DNA of 60,000 nucleotides from Cryptomeria japonica. Taxonomy: Eukaryota > Streptophyta > Pinopsida > Cupressales > Cupressaceae. The position numbers were made by a program, and so were the translations under genes. Below, one piece after another: positions 1 through 10,529 of the stretch. The DNA lies in NCBI RefSeq assembly GCF_030272615.1, contig NC_081414.1, positions 658,022,292 through 658,082,291 on the forward strand, in the 5' to 3' direction. The number at the start of each line of letters is the position of its first letter. Position 1 is the stretch's first letter. A model generated the notes under the pieces. The model saw only the letters and a program-made list of their open reading frames with translations, searched no databases and was not told where the DNA came from.

Positions 1-19
1 AAAGCTTGTAGCAAACAAA

Positions 20-2368
20 GTGATCACAGTCCCAGATTTTCCTCCATATGACCCAAAGGTAAAACCGAATTGGTGGAATGATGATGAGTTTTGTGAGTTT
101 CATAAGAGCAAGGGTCACAAGACAGGTAATTGCCATCGATTGAAAAACATTGTGCAAGATCTCATTGACAGAGGAGATATAGAGATTGAGGGACATTCAT
201 CTAACCAAGAGCATGAGGTGTTTAAGGAACCATTCCCAAAACATGACAAAGGAAAAGGCAAAGTCACAGATGATCAAGCCAATTACACCAGAGCACCTTA
301 CAATTATGATTCTACCATCAATCACATCTCAATGGACAATCATATCTCTACCATTACTATCAAAAATAAAAATCCTGAGAATCCTCCTCAGCGACCTAAA
401 ATTGTCCTAAAGGGTGTGGGATCTTCATCCGAAGCTACCTCCGAATGTCATGTTACAACCCGTCGAGGTAAGATCACATTGCCAGGTGCCTCCACTAAGA
501 ATACCAATCCTTTATCTACCAAGCCTGAGTACGATCTTGTAGAACAACTAGGGAAGACACCTACACTCATCTCCATTCTTGAGCTCTTACGTATATCTCC
601 TGCACATAAAGCCATCCTCGACAAAATCTTGAGAGACACTGCTATCCCTACTGATCTGAACGTGGACCAGTTTCAAGCCATGGTGGGATACCTATCCGTT
701 CCACATTCCCTCACATTCACAAAAGCTGATGACGCCTCCATAAGTCAGCCACATAATGCACCTTTACACGTTGAAGCCTTCATACATAAACACCGAATAA
801 AGCGAGTCCTGATAGATGGAGGAGCAGGTCTTAACATTTGTACATTGAGCACCATCAGACAATTGGGATATTCTAACAAAGCTGTGAATTCTACAAACAA
901 AATTACCATCAAGGCATATGATGATGAAGAGCGTTCATCCAAGGGTACAGTCATTTTACCTCTCAGAGTTGGGCGACTTACAAAGGATGTGGTTTGTCAG
1001 GTCCTAGACCTTGATCTCGCATACAACATATTGCTAGGACGTCCATGGATTCATGAGATGAGAGCAATACCATCTACATATCATCGATGCATCAAGTTTC
1101 CTCACAATGGAGTTGAAGTGACCGTCAAAGCTGACCCAAATCCGTTCATACATTGCAACAATCTGCGACCTAGATCAGAAATAACAATTCCAGCTAATCG
1201 AGAAGCTATTCCATCTTCAGCATATGTGGATCCAGAATCCTTAAAAGCTTCTACATCAAAGCAAACAGAGCTAAAAGAAGACAAGTTCAAGATTAAAGAC
1301 ATGGGATGTGGTGAGTATATCCTTCATGTTGATCAACTCCCACTATCTCCTAAGACATTCAGTCGACAGAAACAATCTATAAGCAATATGCAACGCCAAG
1401 GAATTGGGTGTGAACCACCTAGTGTTGTGGCTACTAAGTCCGAATGCAAATCTCCTCCAGCGGTGCAAGCAGCTCTTGATATAAATAGTCCTAAGAGTGG
1501 TTCCAGCGAAGAATCTATTGAGCATATCGCCAACCCTCTTGAGAGCTCACATAGCCTTACCATATCATCCACTCATTCCATTTCCACTCCGCTCCCAGAT
1601 TTGGATCAACAAGAATCACAAAAGCCCTCACTCATTGGGGATCACAAATCAAGCTATGAAAAGAAAAATCTACAAGTCGAAAATAAAGAAAAGTGCTTTA
1701 GTCCAAATCAAAATCAGAAGCTATTGGACTCTAAAAAGATCAAAGTCAAGGATAAAAATACTACGAAGCAAAAAGAGAAAGAGTTGATCTCCCCTGATAT
1801 CAAAATAACTGGGGGCAAAAGTTCTACAATTTCAAGTCAAAAAGTATACTTGTTGATCCTAAGTTTCCATCATGCTATCCTACTTTCACTTCTTTTCACA
1901 GTCATAAGCCTTCATAACTCATCCACTTGTTCCACACATCCATTCCCTTCTGGCAATACATCATGGACCTTTAATGGAGCTTCCTCAAAGGACTTTGCTA
2001 TCAGTGATGCCCAAACTTCTTTAGGTGACACGCATATGGGCCTGTGTAGTCCACACACTAGTAATTCTATCTCAGTTCCTTTATCAAGGAAGACAGTCAC
2101 TCAAGCTACACATCATTCAGTCAAGGAACAATGCAGTTACAATCACAAGGTCAAGCCTCGCACATTTGAGGTAGGTGACTTAGTCCTCAGAGAGAACCCC
2201 AAGAATCAACAAGATAGAGAAAAGAAGGGCAAATTTGAACCCAAGTGGCTTGGTCCTTACATCATCACAGCAGTATATGGATCTGGGGCATATCAGCTCT
2301 CAACTACAGAAGGTGAACCCTTAGAGGATCCTATCAACAGCATGCACCTTCGCAGGTTCTACACATAA
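20..2368 (+). CDS. Fused gag-protease-integrase-tail polyprotein of a deleted Tat element
   Basis: This 782-codon frame has no stop. The first ATG is used because the window starts here; the true gag start is probably upstream. Residues 23-55 hold a CCHH-type knuckle (CEFHKSKGHKTGNCHRLK) usual in Tat gag. Around residues 265-275 is the protease motif LIDGGAGLN, with DGG in place of D(S/T)G, and near 340 the second protease motif LLGRPW. A lysine-rich linker is followed at about 608-630 by a hydrophobic stretch long enough to cross a membrane. The last 75 residues are the integrase C-terminal tail (FEVGDLVLREN, KWLGPYII). RT, RNase H and the integrase catalytic core are absent, so it cannot be autonomous. 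Element B has the same ends with the full middle. An unbroken frame of this length among decayed neighbours suggests a young deletion derivative that kept its coding ability. Confidence 0.8.
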   Translation: MITVPDFPPYDPKVKPNWWNDDEFCEFHKSKGHKTGNCHRLKNIVQDLIDRGDIEIEGHSSNQEHEVFKEPFPKHDKGKGKVTDDQANYTRAPYNYDSTINHISMDNHISTITIKNKNPENPPQRPKIVLKGVGSSSEATSECHVTTRRGKITLPGASTKNTNPLSTKPEYDLVEQLGKTPTLISILELLRISPAHKAILDKILRDTAIPTDLNVDQFQAMVGYLSVPHSLTFTKADDASISQPHNAPLHVEAFIHKHRIKRVLIDGGAGLNICTLSTIRQLGYSNKAVNSTNKITIKAYDDEERSSKGTVILPLRVGRLTKDVVCQVLDLDLAYNILLGRPWIHEMRAIPSTYHRCIKFPHNGVEVTVKADPNPFIHCNNLRPRSEITIPANREAIPSSAYVDPESLKASTSKQTELKEDKFKIKDMGCGEYILHVDQLPLSPKTFSRQKQSISNMQRQGIGCEPPSVVATKSECKSPPAVQAALDINSPKSGSSEESIEHIANPLESSHSLTISSTHSISTPLPDLDQQESQKPSLIGDHKSSYEKKNLQVENKEKCFSPNQNQKLLDSKKIKVKDKNTTKQKEKELISPDIKITGGKSSTISSQKVYLLILSFHHAILLSLLFTVISLHNSSTCSTHPFPSGNTSWTFNGASSKDFAISDAQTSLGDTHMGLCSPHTSNSISVPLSRKTVTQATHHSVKEQCSYNHKVKPRTFEVGDLVLRENPKNQQDREKKGKFEPKWLGPYIITAVYGSGAYQLSTTEGEPLEDPINSMHLRRFYT

Positions 2369-4062
2369 GCTCTTCGGAACATCCTAATTCAAAAATACAA
2401 AAAAAATTATAAAACAAAAAAAAATCGTTACTTGGTGAAAACCTGGCAAACAGGCGCCTTGTGACACAAAAAAATTGAAAAATCCAAAAAAGTAAAGAGA
2501 AATAATTTCATCCAACGGTGAAAACCACTTCGGTGGCGCCCTGGGCAAGTACCATGGTGAAAACTGGGTCACCAGCGCCATGTGTAGAGACTTTGCTCCT
2601 CTCTCCTTCAGGATTCACTTTTCATCCTTTCACTTCACACACACTCACAACCTATTCACCCACAATAAAACTTACCCATTCCCATCATGGCTTGTTATTG
2701 ATCTACCTAAGATTGGTTAGCCATCCATAACCCTCCCTTTTCACTCCCTTTCCATCCATAATAAATCAGATCCTATCTGTGGCTAAGGCAAAATCCTACG
2801 TCTAGTGATGGGTGTGGAACTAAGAACATCACATGTTTCGAGGAGTACAGTTTTGCCAGCTTCCTTCAGTCTATCTACGCACAATCCGCAATAAAGCAAC
2901 ATCTGCATCGCCAGTCCACAATAAAGTTCCGCCTTCTCCGCAATAAAGTATCAGTTTCATGGATTCAGTCAGTTTCAAATGAGACACAGCAACAACAATG
3001 GGCTTCAACAAAATCAAATCTTTCAACAGACTCAGACAACATATGGTTCAGTGCTATCTATCCTTTTTGTGAAAGTGAACATTGTGACCACAATCGAATA
3101 AGACTTAAACAAGTGACAAGAGACACTAAACTTGAGGACTACAGTGGATGTTGGTGTCGATTCTTGGTTTTCTTTTGATTTTATCTTTTTGGTGACATGT
3201 CTTTTAGCTTTTCCAGGATGTCTTTGACTAGAGATTCTATCTCCAGGATGTCTTTGACTAGAAAGGCGAGGATGGGGTATCGTCACCTATTTGTATTTGC
3301 TGTCTGTGGATTGTCTCTTAGTAATGCTATGACTTGTCCAAGGATATGAGGACACTATGAGTCTAGTGTGAACTGGGGCATTCCTTGTTTGCGACTGTCT
3401 TATCTCCATGCAAACAGGTACAATGACTTTCTGGGCCGAACAAATGCCTCGATTGTCATAACCTATTTTGCCATAATAAAGCTCAATGATGATAACGCAC
3501 AAGAAGCTCTTTCACGTTCATATCTTCTGTCTTTCATCCCCCTTTCTTGATTGACTTCCATTGTCCTTCTCGAGTCCGCGTAGCCTGCTATCACATGACT
3601 GAGTATAATGACACACCAAAAACATTTGCATTTCATGTAGCTGCACCTACATTACCACATATAAGCATTTCATACATACATATAGATATCACAACTGCAA
3701 CACATCCTGCATACAACACATGTTAGCACATCTCACATTTTCATTATGTAAATAATCATTTGCATTATCATATTCATTTGCATTACATACATTCACATTT
3801 GCATCATGCATCACATATACAACATAAAAGAACAAAAATATTGCATTGCATCATGTAAATATTTGCATCCATATCATAAGCATCACATAAGAACATCTCA
3901 TCACATAGGTACACATGCATATAGCTGCCGCAAAGATGAATCATCTCATATATATATATAAAGTGTCATGATACAATGATGTCAAAATCATATGGCTACA
4001 ATCACCCACAGGTGTCTACATCATTATATAAAATGGTACAAAACTGATACAGAGGAACTCAC
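2369..4062 (+). other. 3' region of element A downstream of the pol frame
   Basis: No sense gene is seen. Just after the stop, three copies of a GGTGAAAACC box, each followed by a GGCGCC-like block, lie at about 2435, 2517 and 2552. The same boxes occur at the matching place in element B (about 14,180-14,240, opposite strand). From about 3600 to 3900 the DNA is simple and AT-rich with many CATTTGCAT-like words. The antisense mobile-domain gene probably continued into this part, but I cannot follow it below 4063. Confidence 0.6.
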
Positions 4063-5028
4063 TGATCACTCCTGCCAACACTATTGGTAGTGCTAATTCT
4101 ATCCATGTCATGGTATCCCATGCCACGTGTCCCACCCTCATCTCCAGTCTGGGATCCTAGAACACTCGTCTAAGGGCATCCCTGTCTCCATCTCGATCGT
4201 ACGGAATCAGCTCCCCATCGATTGGTATCCACATAATCCTATATACATCCTCCAGGGTGACTATCATCTCACCCATCGGCAAATGCAAACTACAAGTCTC
4301 TGAGTGTCATCTCTCAGCCAGTGCAGTGAGCAATCCCATGTTCATCCGAAACTCAGGCACATACAGAATGTATCTCAATCCCATAACCTCAATCGCAGCT
4401 CAGTCCTCAGCTGTCAACTCAGGTCGCAACCTCTGAGTCGATGGGAATCTCTCCCGTGACTCCAGCATCGGCAAGTACTTCTGCAGTCAAACAACTCAAT
4501 CATGTCAGTTATAGTGACACTCACTGTTCATCACAAAGTGTTGCTATTTATCCTAGTGGTACTCACTGTTCATCACAAAGTACTACGTGTGTGACACTCC
4601 CTGTTCATCACAAAGTGTTACTCACATTTGCACTCCCTGTTCATCACAAAGTGTTGCTCATATTTCAGTACTCCCTGTTCATCACAAAGTACTTTATCTT
4701 GGTACTCACTGTTCATCACAAAGTGCCTTGGTCTATCCTAGTCTTCCTAGAGGACCTGCTTGAGTGTATCCCCTCAGCAGCTTATCCAATCGACAGTATA
4801 TGTTCATCACAGAACTGCCGATTTGACCTAGAAGATGCAAATTCATACTTTTCAAACACAAACACGCTTACATGACATAAACACACATTTATTATATTAC
4901 CTAGCATGCATTAATGACAACAATAAATGCATCAAAGTACGAGGAGGTTTTGTGGTACTCACTGGCTGTCCTACCTCTACTGGCCTCTGGAATCGGCGAA
5001 TGCGGTCAAATCTATGAACCAAAGCCAT
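4063..5028 (-). pseudogene. Antisense, spliced plant mobile domain (PMD) gene inside element A
   Basis: Read on the minus strand, exon 1 (about 5028-4963) starts MALVHRFDRIRRF and ends at a consensus donor (CA/GTGAGTACC). An in-frame ATG also exists at 5076. After an intron that contains a tandem repeat, the acceptor GACTGCAG opens exon 2 (4480-4063), which begins KYLPMLESRERF and contains LPMGEMIVTLEDV and IPIDGELIPYDRDGDR, the hallmark region of the plant mobile domain. Exon 2 ends at a second donor (CA/GTGAGTTCC), so more exons once followed. At least three stop codons interrupt exon 2, so it is dead. Antisense extra ORFs with this domain are known from plant Ty3/gypsy elements. The domain is assigned from remembered family features. 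The exon model is inferred from splice signals and frame. Confidence 0.72.
4505..4730 (+). repeat. Six-copy tandem repeat in the antisense intron of element A
   Basis: Six copies of a unit containing CTGTTCATCACAAAGTG, separated by 15-30 variable bases, run from about 4510 to 4725. A seventh half copy sits at about 4800. The repeat falls inside the proposed intron of the antisense mobile-domain gene. It produces a spurious plus-strand ORF at 4441-4875. Confidence 0.8.
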
Positions 5029-5355
5029 CGCTGCTGACTGCTGCTGCTCTATTTTTGCTCTGCACTCTGCTCTCATGGATGTGTAGATGAAAATGAGGAT
5101 GTATTTTCCCCCGTGGTCTATCTTATAGACTACCCCTAGCCTTCGTTTTCCTGAGTCAGTCTTCTTTATCCCGTGACTTTGTCACTTTATCCGGTCAGTC
5201 CATTCTAGCCTCTCTTTCTTATCGAGAGATTGTCTGCAATCTTTTCAGACATTTTCATTCAATCTCTCGAGGGGGCATATAATTCCCATCTTGGGGCAAC
5301 TCTGTATCAGTTCATCTTATCTTCTTTGAAACAACGCGACAAGCCGCATTGTCTC

Positions 5356-5369
5356 AAAGAGGGGCAAAA
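5356..5369 (+). other. Polypurine tract of element A
   Basis: AAAGAGGGGCAAAA directly precedes the TG of the LTR. Plus-strand DNA synthesis is primed from such a tract. The same tract in the same position is seen next to the 3' LTR of element B (minus strand, 12,207-12,222). Confidence 0.75.
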
Positions 5370-6163
5370 TGTAGACACTCAAAATTGTCATGTCTAATTA
5401 AATGAATATTTTATTTATTTAATTATCTAAGCCTAATTATTCTATTAATTAAATAAATTTTTATTTATTTAATTAATTCATTTATCCTCTTCTAGCCTTA
5501 TTTCTCATTTAAATAAATACATTTATTTATTTAAATTATCCTTTTCCTAAATTAAATAAATATTTTATTTATTTAATTATCCCACTTCTTCTATTAATTA
5601 AATAAATCCTTATTTATTTAATTAATTCATTAGCCTTTTCTACACATGACACATGTCATTCATCTCTTAATTCCTACACTACCTACCTCTTTCATTATTT
5701 TGGTATTTCTTATACCTACCCTCTAATCCTAGCCGACCTCTCTTTTTACACCTCTCAATCTTAACCCTCCATTTCATATTGTGTCTTCTATTTAAGGAGA
5801 TGCTTTCTTCATTGTCAAACCCTAATGCCCTAATGACTTACCCTAATCACTCATGCTAATGATCTTTCATGCAATTTGCTACATTGGCAACCACATTCCG
5901 TTCTTTATTGAGCTCTTGTGCATACAAAAATCTGAGAGCAAATATATCAAGCAAGATCAATGGAGATAGGAAGAATGGAGATCAAAACCCTATTGGACAT
6001 GTGATGGTATAATCTTTGTGATTTTGAGTTATTTTGCATTGTCTTAGGTTATCTTCATATGTTATGGTGGATCTTTGTTCATTGTTAGGCTAGGGTTTGG
6101 TGGTTGAATCCATTTTAGTCTTTCAATATTGTTGTTATTTATTATCCATTTTCACCATATACA
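5370..6163 (+). repeat. LTR of element A
   Basis: The LTR begins TGTAGACACTC after the polypurine tract and ends ACA just before a primer-binding site, giving 794 bp. Its first 280 bp are AT-rich with repeated ATTTATTTAATTA words, as in the other Tat LTRs here. A TATTTAAG box at about 5790 is a possible promoter. Because it has a polypurine tract on the left and a primer-binding site on the right, it serves as 3' LTR of one internal domain and 5' LTR of another. Confidence 0.75.
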
Positions 6164-6166
6164 TTT

Positions 6167-6184
6167 TGGCATGCCCGGTGGGAC
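6167..6184 (+). other. Primer-binding site after the element A LTR
   Basis: TGGCATGCCCGGTGGGAC starts four bases after the LTR end and has the TGG that pairs with the CCA end of a tRNA. I do not assign the tRNA. It differs from the TGGTGAACCC site used by element B. Confidence 0.6.
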
Positions 6185-7340
6185 TCTTGTCCCTTTGCAT
6201 TTAACATTTTGTTGCAGATTTTGCATTTTTGAAGTTGCAGATCGGACGATTTTGACAACATTTTAGATTTTTTCCGCGTCTGCGAGCGTTCGGATCGCGT
6301 TTTTGTGTTTCAGAGGCGTCTGTGATATCGTTAATCGCGCCTGTGTTTTTGCCGATTTTTATTTTTTGCAGGTTTCTGGAATCGCGTCTGAGAGTTTTAA
6401 TCGCGTCTGTGACTGATCTTATCGCGTCTGTGTTCGGGAGGTGCGTCTGTGACCTTGGACCGCGTCTGTGTAGTTCAGACGCATCTGTGTCTGGTATAAA
6501 GGCGTCTGTGCTTTCTGTTTTGCAAATTTTTCAAGAGTCTTTGATTCAGGTTTTCGGATTTTGTACTTAGGGTTTCAGATCTGGTTATTTTCGGCTAACC
6601 TTTGCAGATCTAGCTAACCTGGTTTGTGCAGCTTGCTTTGGAGGCAAATACGTTTTGTTGAAGGCCCCTTTTCACAAAGTCTTTTTGGGTTTTCTAAAAT
6701 TTACCTAACTTGTGTGCTTGCAGGAAGGGGTTATCATTTGAAACAACCCAAACTACTAACAATTTTGTTGCAGGGCCTTAGCTAGGGTTTTGTAATTTTT
6801 ATTGTGTGCCTTGTTTCATAGCTTAGCAAACACTTCAATTGGTGCACTAAAATTGAATCATTGTCTTTTGTGTCTTGAGCAATAGGCTCTTTTTGTTTAC
6901 TCTTTAGAGGGCCTGTCTTCCCGTGTGGTCATTAGGACTACTAGTGAGAAGAGAACGACCCAAGTGGTAGCAAAAGAAAAGCCATCTTCTTCCAAGCCAC
7001 TATAATCAAATGTATTCATGGTGAAAACTATGAATAACGTGTGTTGATTAGTTCATACCGACACTATGTCTCCCCATAAACCCGTTTGATCAAATTTATT
7101 TGATCATTTGTAGGGCGTAACCCCTACCGGCTGGGAGCCTTCTGTATTTACAGAGCTGAAAGTGCCGCATGGAAGGTCAATTAGGGAATTTTTTGGTGTA
7201 TTTTGCATACATTTGTTTAGTGTGTAAGCTCAAGTTGTAGGACATTTAAAATTTGATGTTATTTGTGCAACCAAAGTTTCAATCAAGAAGTGATAGCTTA
7301 AAATGAACTATGCGTCTACCTATAGGGATCCAAACATGAC
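6185..7340 (+). other. 5' leader of a second Tat-like copy, truncated
   Basis: This non-coding leader follows the primer-binding site. It holds about ten copies of a GCGTCTGTG motif (6270-6515), then AT-rich sequence and a segment with several short hairpin-like words (7020-7180). No gag start is reached. The leader ends at about 7340, where purine-rich DNA takes over. The short frame at 6322-6570 is created by the motif repeats and is not a gene. Confidence 0.5.
6270..6515 (+). repeat. Degenerate GCGTCTGTG motif array in a retroelement leader
   Basis: About ten copies of (C)GCGTCTGTG, spaced 10-40 bases apart with little else conserved between them, lie 100-350 bases after the primer-binding site. 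A different motif array sits in the leader of element B. Function unknown. A role in RNA packaging or dimerisation is only a guess. Confidence 0.7.
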
Positions 7341-8031
7341 TAAAAAAGCTCTAAATTAGAAAGATAATTAGATTCCATTACCAATACGATCATGATATGT
7401 TTTCAATAGATACAAAGGGAGATAGATAGATGAATAGATGCAAAGGGAGGGAGAGAAATAAAGAGAGGTGAGAGAAGCACACACACACACACACATAGAT
7501 GGGAAGATGGAGTCAGAGGGAGAAAGAGAGAGATAAAGGAGGTAATAAAGAGAAGAAGAGAAGGTAATAGAGAGAAGAAGAGAGATGGGGAGAGCTAAAG
7601 ATAGAGATAGACATAACAAGGGAGAAACAAGGATTGTGTGAGTAATATTTAGAGAGATGGATAGATAAAGGATAGAGAAATAAAGAGATGTGGAAAGAGG
7701 GAGTAACATAGAGAGGAGAGAGATAGAGAGAGAGGTACAAGTAGGGAGAGATAGGGATACAAAGAGGGAATGATAGAGATAGGAATAGAGAGAGAGAGAG
7801 AGAGAGAGAGATGCATGGAGAGGTGAGAAGATATAAATAGGGGAGAGAGATAGAGAGAGGATTGTGGAGATAGAGAGGGAGATGGGAATATAAAGAGATC
7901 GAGAGTGATGGAGGGACAAATTAAATGTATTATATAAATGAAAATAAAAATTCAAAATATAACTTTTCTATGATAAATTAAAATTTAAATAAGATAAATA
8001 ATTATAAATTAAATTAATTTTAATTACTATT
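7341..8031. repeat. Purine-rich simple-sequence block with AT-rich tail
   Basis: From about 7420 to 7915 the plus strand is almost all A and G, with words such as GAGAGATAGAGA and an (AC)n run at about 7480. From 7925 to 8031 it is AT-rich without repeats. The long minus-strand frames here (195 codons of Leu, Ser and Tyr) are translations of the repeat. The last five bases (CTATT) may be a target-site duplication of element B; its partner is not visible. Confidence 0.8.
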
Positions 8032-9118
8032 TGATGCACTGCAAAAAGGATGTTAGGAACACACAAGACAGGCACAGTCAAACGTTAGTGTTAGTAGTAT
8101 CAATCATGAAGGAAACTACAATCCTAAGCAGGCATACCAAGAGAGATATGAAACACATTAAAGAAAGCATACGAAAATGGAGAAAATATACAAAACACTC
8201 CCAAATGCTCGCAAACATGCTCATAGCTGCTTCTCACTTGTTCCTCTCCTCTTGAAATTCCACATGAGTGTAGCCCTCAACTTTTTGCACTACTATGGAA
8301 GTCTTATGGAGATTCAAGATTTATGAAAATGATTAAAAGAGTATGCAAATACAAGCTAAATATGAGAAAGCCTAATTAAGCTATATTGATTTTAACCAAA
8401 ATAACAATGTAGATTATGATTTACTCCTAACATGCTCTCTCAATTTTAGTATAGATTAGATGCATACAAGATTTCTAGATCAGGATTATGAAGGAATGGG
8501 ATCTATTTATAGAAAAAAAAGAGAAATGGATGATTGAGATTGAGTAATCTCAACAAGGGTTAGGATTGATGGGTTTATGATCCATGTGAAGGCTTTCAAC
8601 CCAATCCCAGGATGAAAAATGTCAACATGAGATGGCCTGAGAGGAGAGAGAAGAAGCATTAAATGCTTGAGATGACATGAAGGTTACCTTGGGAGGTAAG
8701 GTTAGGTTTGAGTTGAATGAATAAATCCATTATCCAATGAATAATGCCTTTATCCAAAGGATAAACTCTTGTGCAAGAGTTAGTGAGGATAACCATGGTC
8801 AAACCAACAAATGCTTGAAGAGACCCATGAGTTAAATGAGGGTTGAGTTAGAAGGAAAGTCTCTAACCATGTAGGTGAGTTAATTTTAACCATTAATAGT
8901 CATGTAAGAGCCATAAGTGGTTATGTAAGAGCCATTAATGGTTTGGAAGACTTTAGGGGATAACTTGTTGGAGACATAAAGAATTTAATGCTTTTCAAAG
9001 ACTTTGAGGCTTTGAGAAGTGACTTCAAGTTGCTTAGGAATGTGACAATATTTAGGAAATGGATTAGGCTAATTAGGAATATTTAGAAGAATTTAGAAAG
9101 TGGTTAGTATAGGAGTTG

Positions 9119-9371
9119 AGAAAATACAACACCACAGGAGCCCAAATAATCTCCAAAATTTATTGTCAATAATAATCCTTCTTCATACAATGAAAAGAAA
9201 GAACTCAACCTTTAATAGGTCAAGAAATCCTAAAAGGGAAAACCTAGGTTTGCACATAATAATTAATTATATGCACCTAAAGTTAGCTTAAGTGTAAAAG
9301 AGATAAAGGGAACTTAAATAATTAAACAAATAATGTTTAATTAATCAAGTAAATACCCAAATACTCTAACA
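9119..9371 (-). repeat. 3' LTR of the LARD-like element
   Basis: This is a direct repeat of 11,537-11,806 and lacks one 14-base AT-rich segment present in the other copy. It ends at CTCTAACA, followed by the C-run that is the polypurine tract on the other strand. Confidence 0.8.
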
Positions 9372-10529
9372 CCCCCCCTTAAGCTAGACTTAGGGAGAAG
9401 CTAAAACCTAGAACAACTCCTAAAAGCAATAAAGATGGGTCCCGACAACAAGGCCTGATCAGGTACCCAAATACAATGAAATCTCTATGAACTAGAGAAA
9501 TAGAGAAAACCACATGGGAACAAAACTCTACTCCAAAAAGAGATGGAAAAGAATATCACTAAAGCATGAAGAACCTGCAAACTTAGTCGAAGAATAATTG
9601 CTGATCTGAAGAACCTCAACTAAAATAGAACATGACTAGGTAGAGAAGATTGTAATCTACATGAGTGCCCTCAAATGACACTATGTGAATCAGGAGGCAA
9701 ACAAGGCAAAAAAAAATTGAAATCGAAGATACAGATGGCATGAAAAACCAAAGCCTGAAGAGCTAATCAATCGAACCATGAAAGTAGTAGAACCAATAGG
9801 ATAAACCTCCCCATAATGTGGAAGTGGGAGAGGAACATAAACACTGAAAAGGACAGCCAAAAAAACTGCATGACGAAAAACCAAGAACATCAAAGGTGCT
9901 GAGACACATCATAATGAGGCGAATGTCATGGAAGGAACACTCACTTGACAAAGGAAGATGGCAAGCAATAGGCAAACATCAACTCCCTCATGGCACTTGA
10001 TCAATAGTGCATGTACAACAAGACACAAGATATGCAAGATTCTAAGTAAACAATGCATGATGGCACTTTATCTCAGTGTGTTTGCATAAATACAAGCTAC
10101 AATGATAAGAATACTGGAAAAAAGAAATGATAATAAAAACAAAGACACCCTACTCAGAAAAGAGATCCTAGGACCTAAAACAACCACGATATCCACTAGT
10201 GCTGAAAAGCAAAAAATTGAATAAAATATGCATGGAGCAGAATCTAGAAATAAAACTCATATTTCTGGAAAGTACACAACACAAGCTTTCCGAAAATATA
10301 AAGTTTTTGAAAAATGTAGTTTGGATGCTCATTCTATGTCTTCTGGAGTGCAAAAACTAGACCTCACTTTGACTGGAAAAAAAAACACAGTCAAATAGCA
10401 AAATTGGAAAAAAAATACCAACACCATAACGTCGGCCTTGAAACCAACTTTCCGACGCCTATTCGTTTGAAAAAAACAACTCCGTATGCCCAAGATAGGG
10501 CCAAAAAACCAAACCCCCCCTGAAAAAGC

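Larger units (their letters stand above)
1..6163 (+). mobile_element. Tat-like Ty3/gypsy element A, left end outside the window
   Basis: This is the internal domain and downstream LTR of a gypsy-type LTR retrotransposon. In order it has a gag/protease/integrase-tail open frame, a 3-kb 3' region with an antisense plant-mobile-domain pseudogene, a polypurine tract and an LTR. The gag-protease part is clearly homologous to element B on the other strand, which keeps the dual RNase H typical of the Tat clade, so A is assigned to Tat by relationship. A itself lacks RT, RNase H and the integrase core. Its 5' LTR and the start of gag lie left of the window, or are missing. Confidence 0.85.

Noticed and set aside
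4441-4875. 144-codon plus-strand frame with repeated CSSQS/VHHKVLL
   Set aside because: It comes from the CTGTTCATCACAAAGTG tandem repeat and lies opposite the mobile-domain pseudogene.
7368-7955. 195-codon minus-strand frame rich in Leu, Ser and Tyr
   Set aside because: It is a by-product of the purine-rich simple sequence at 7420-7915.
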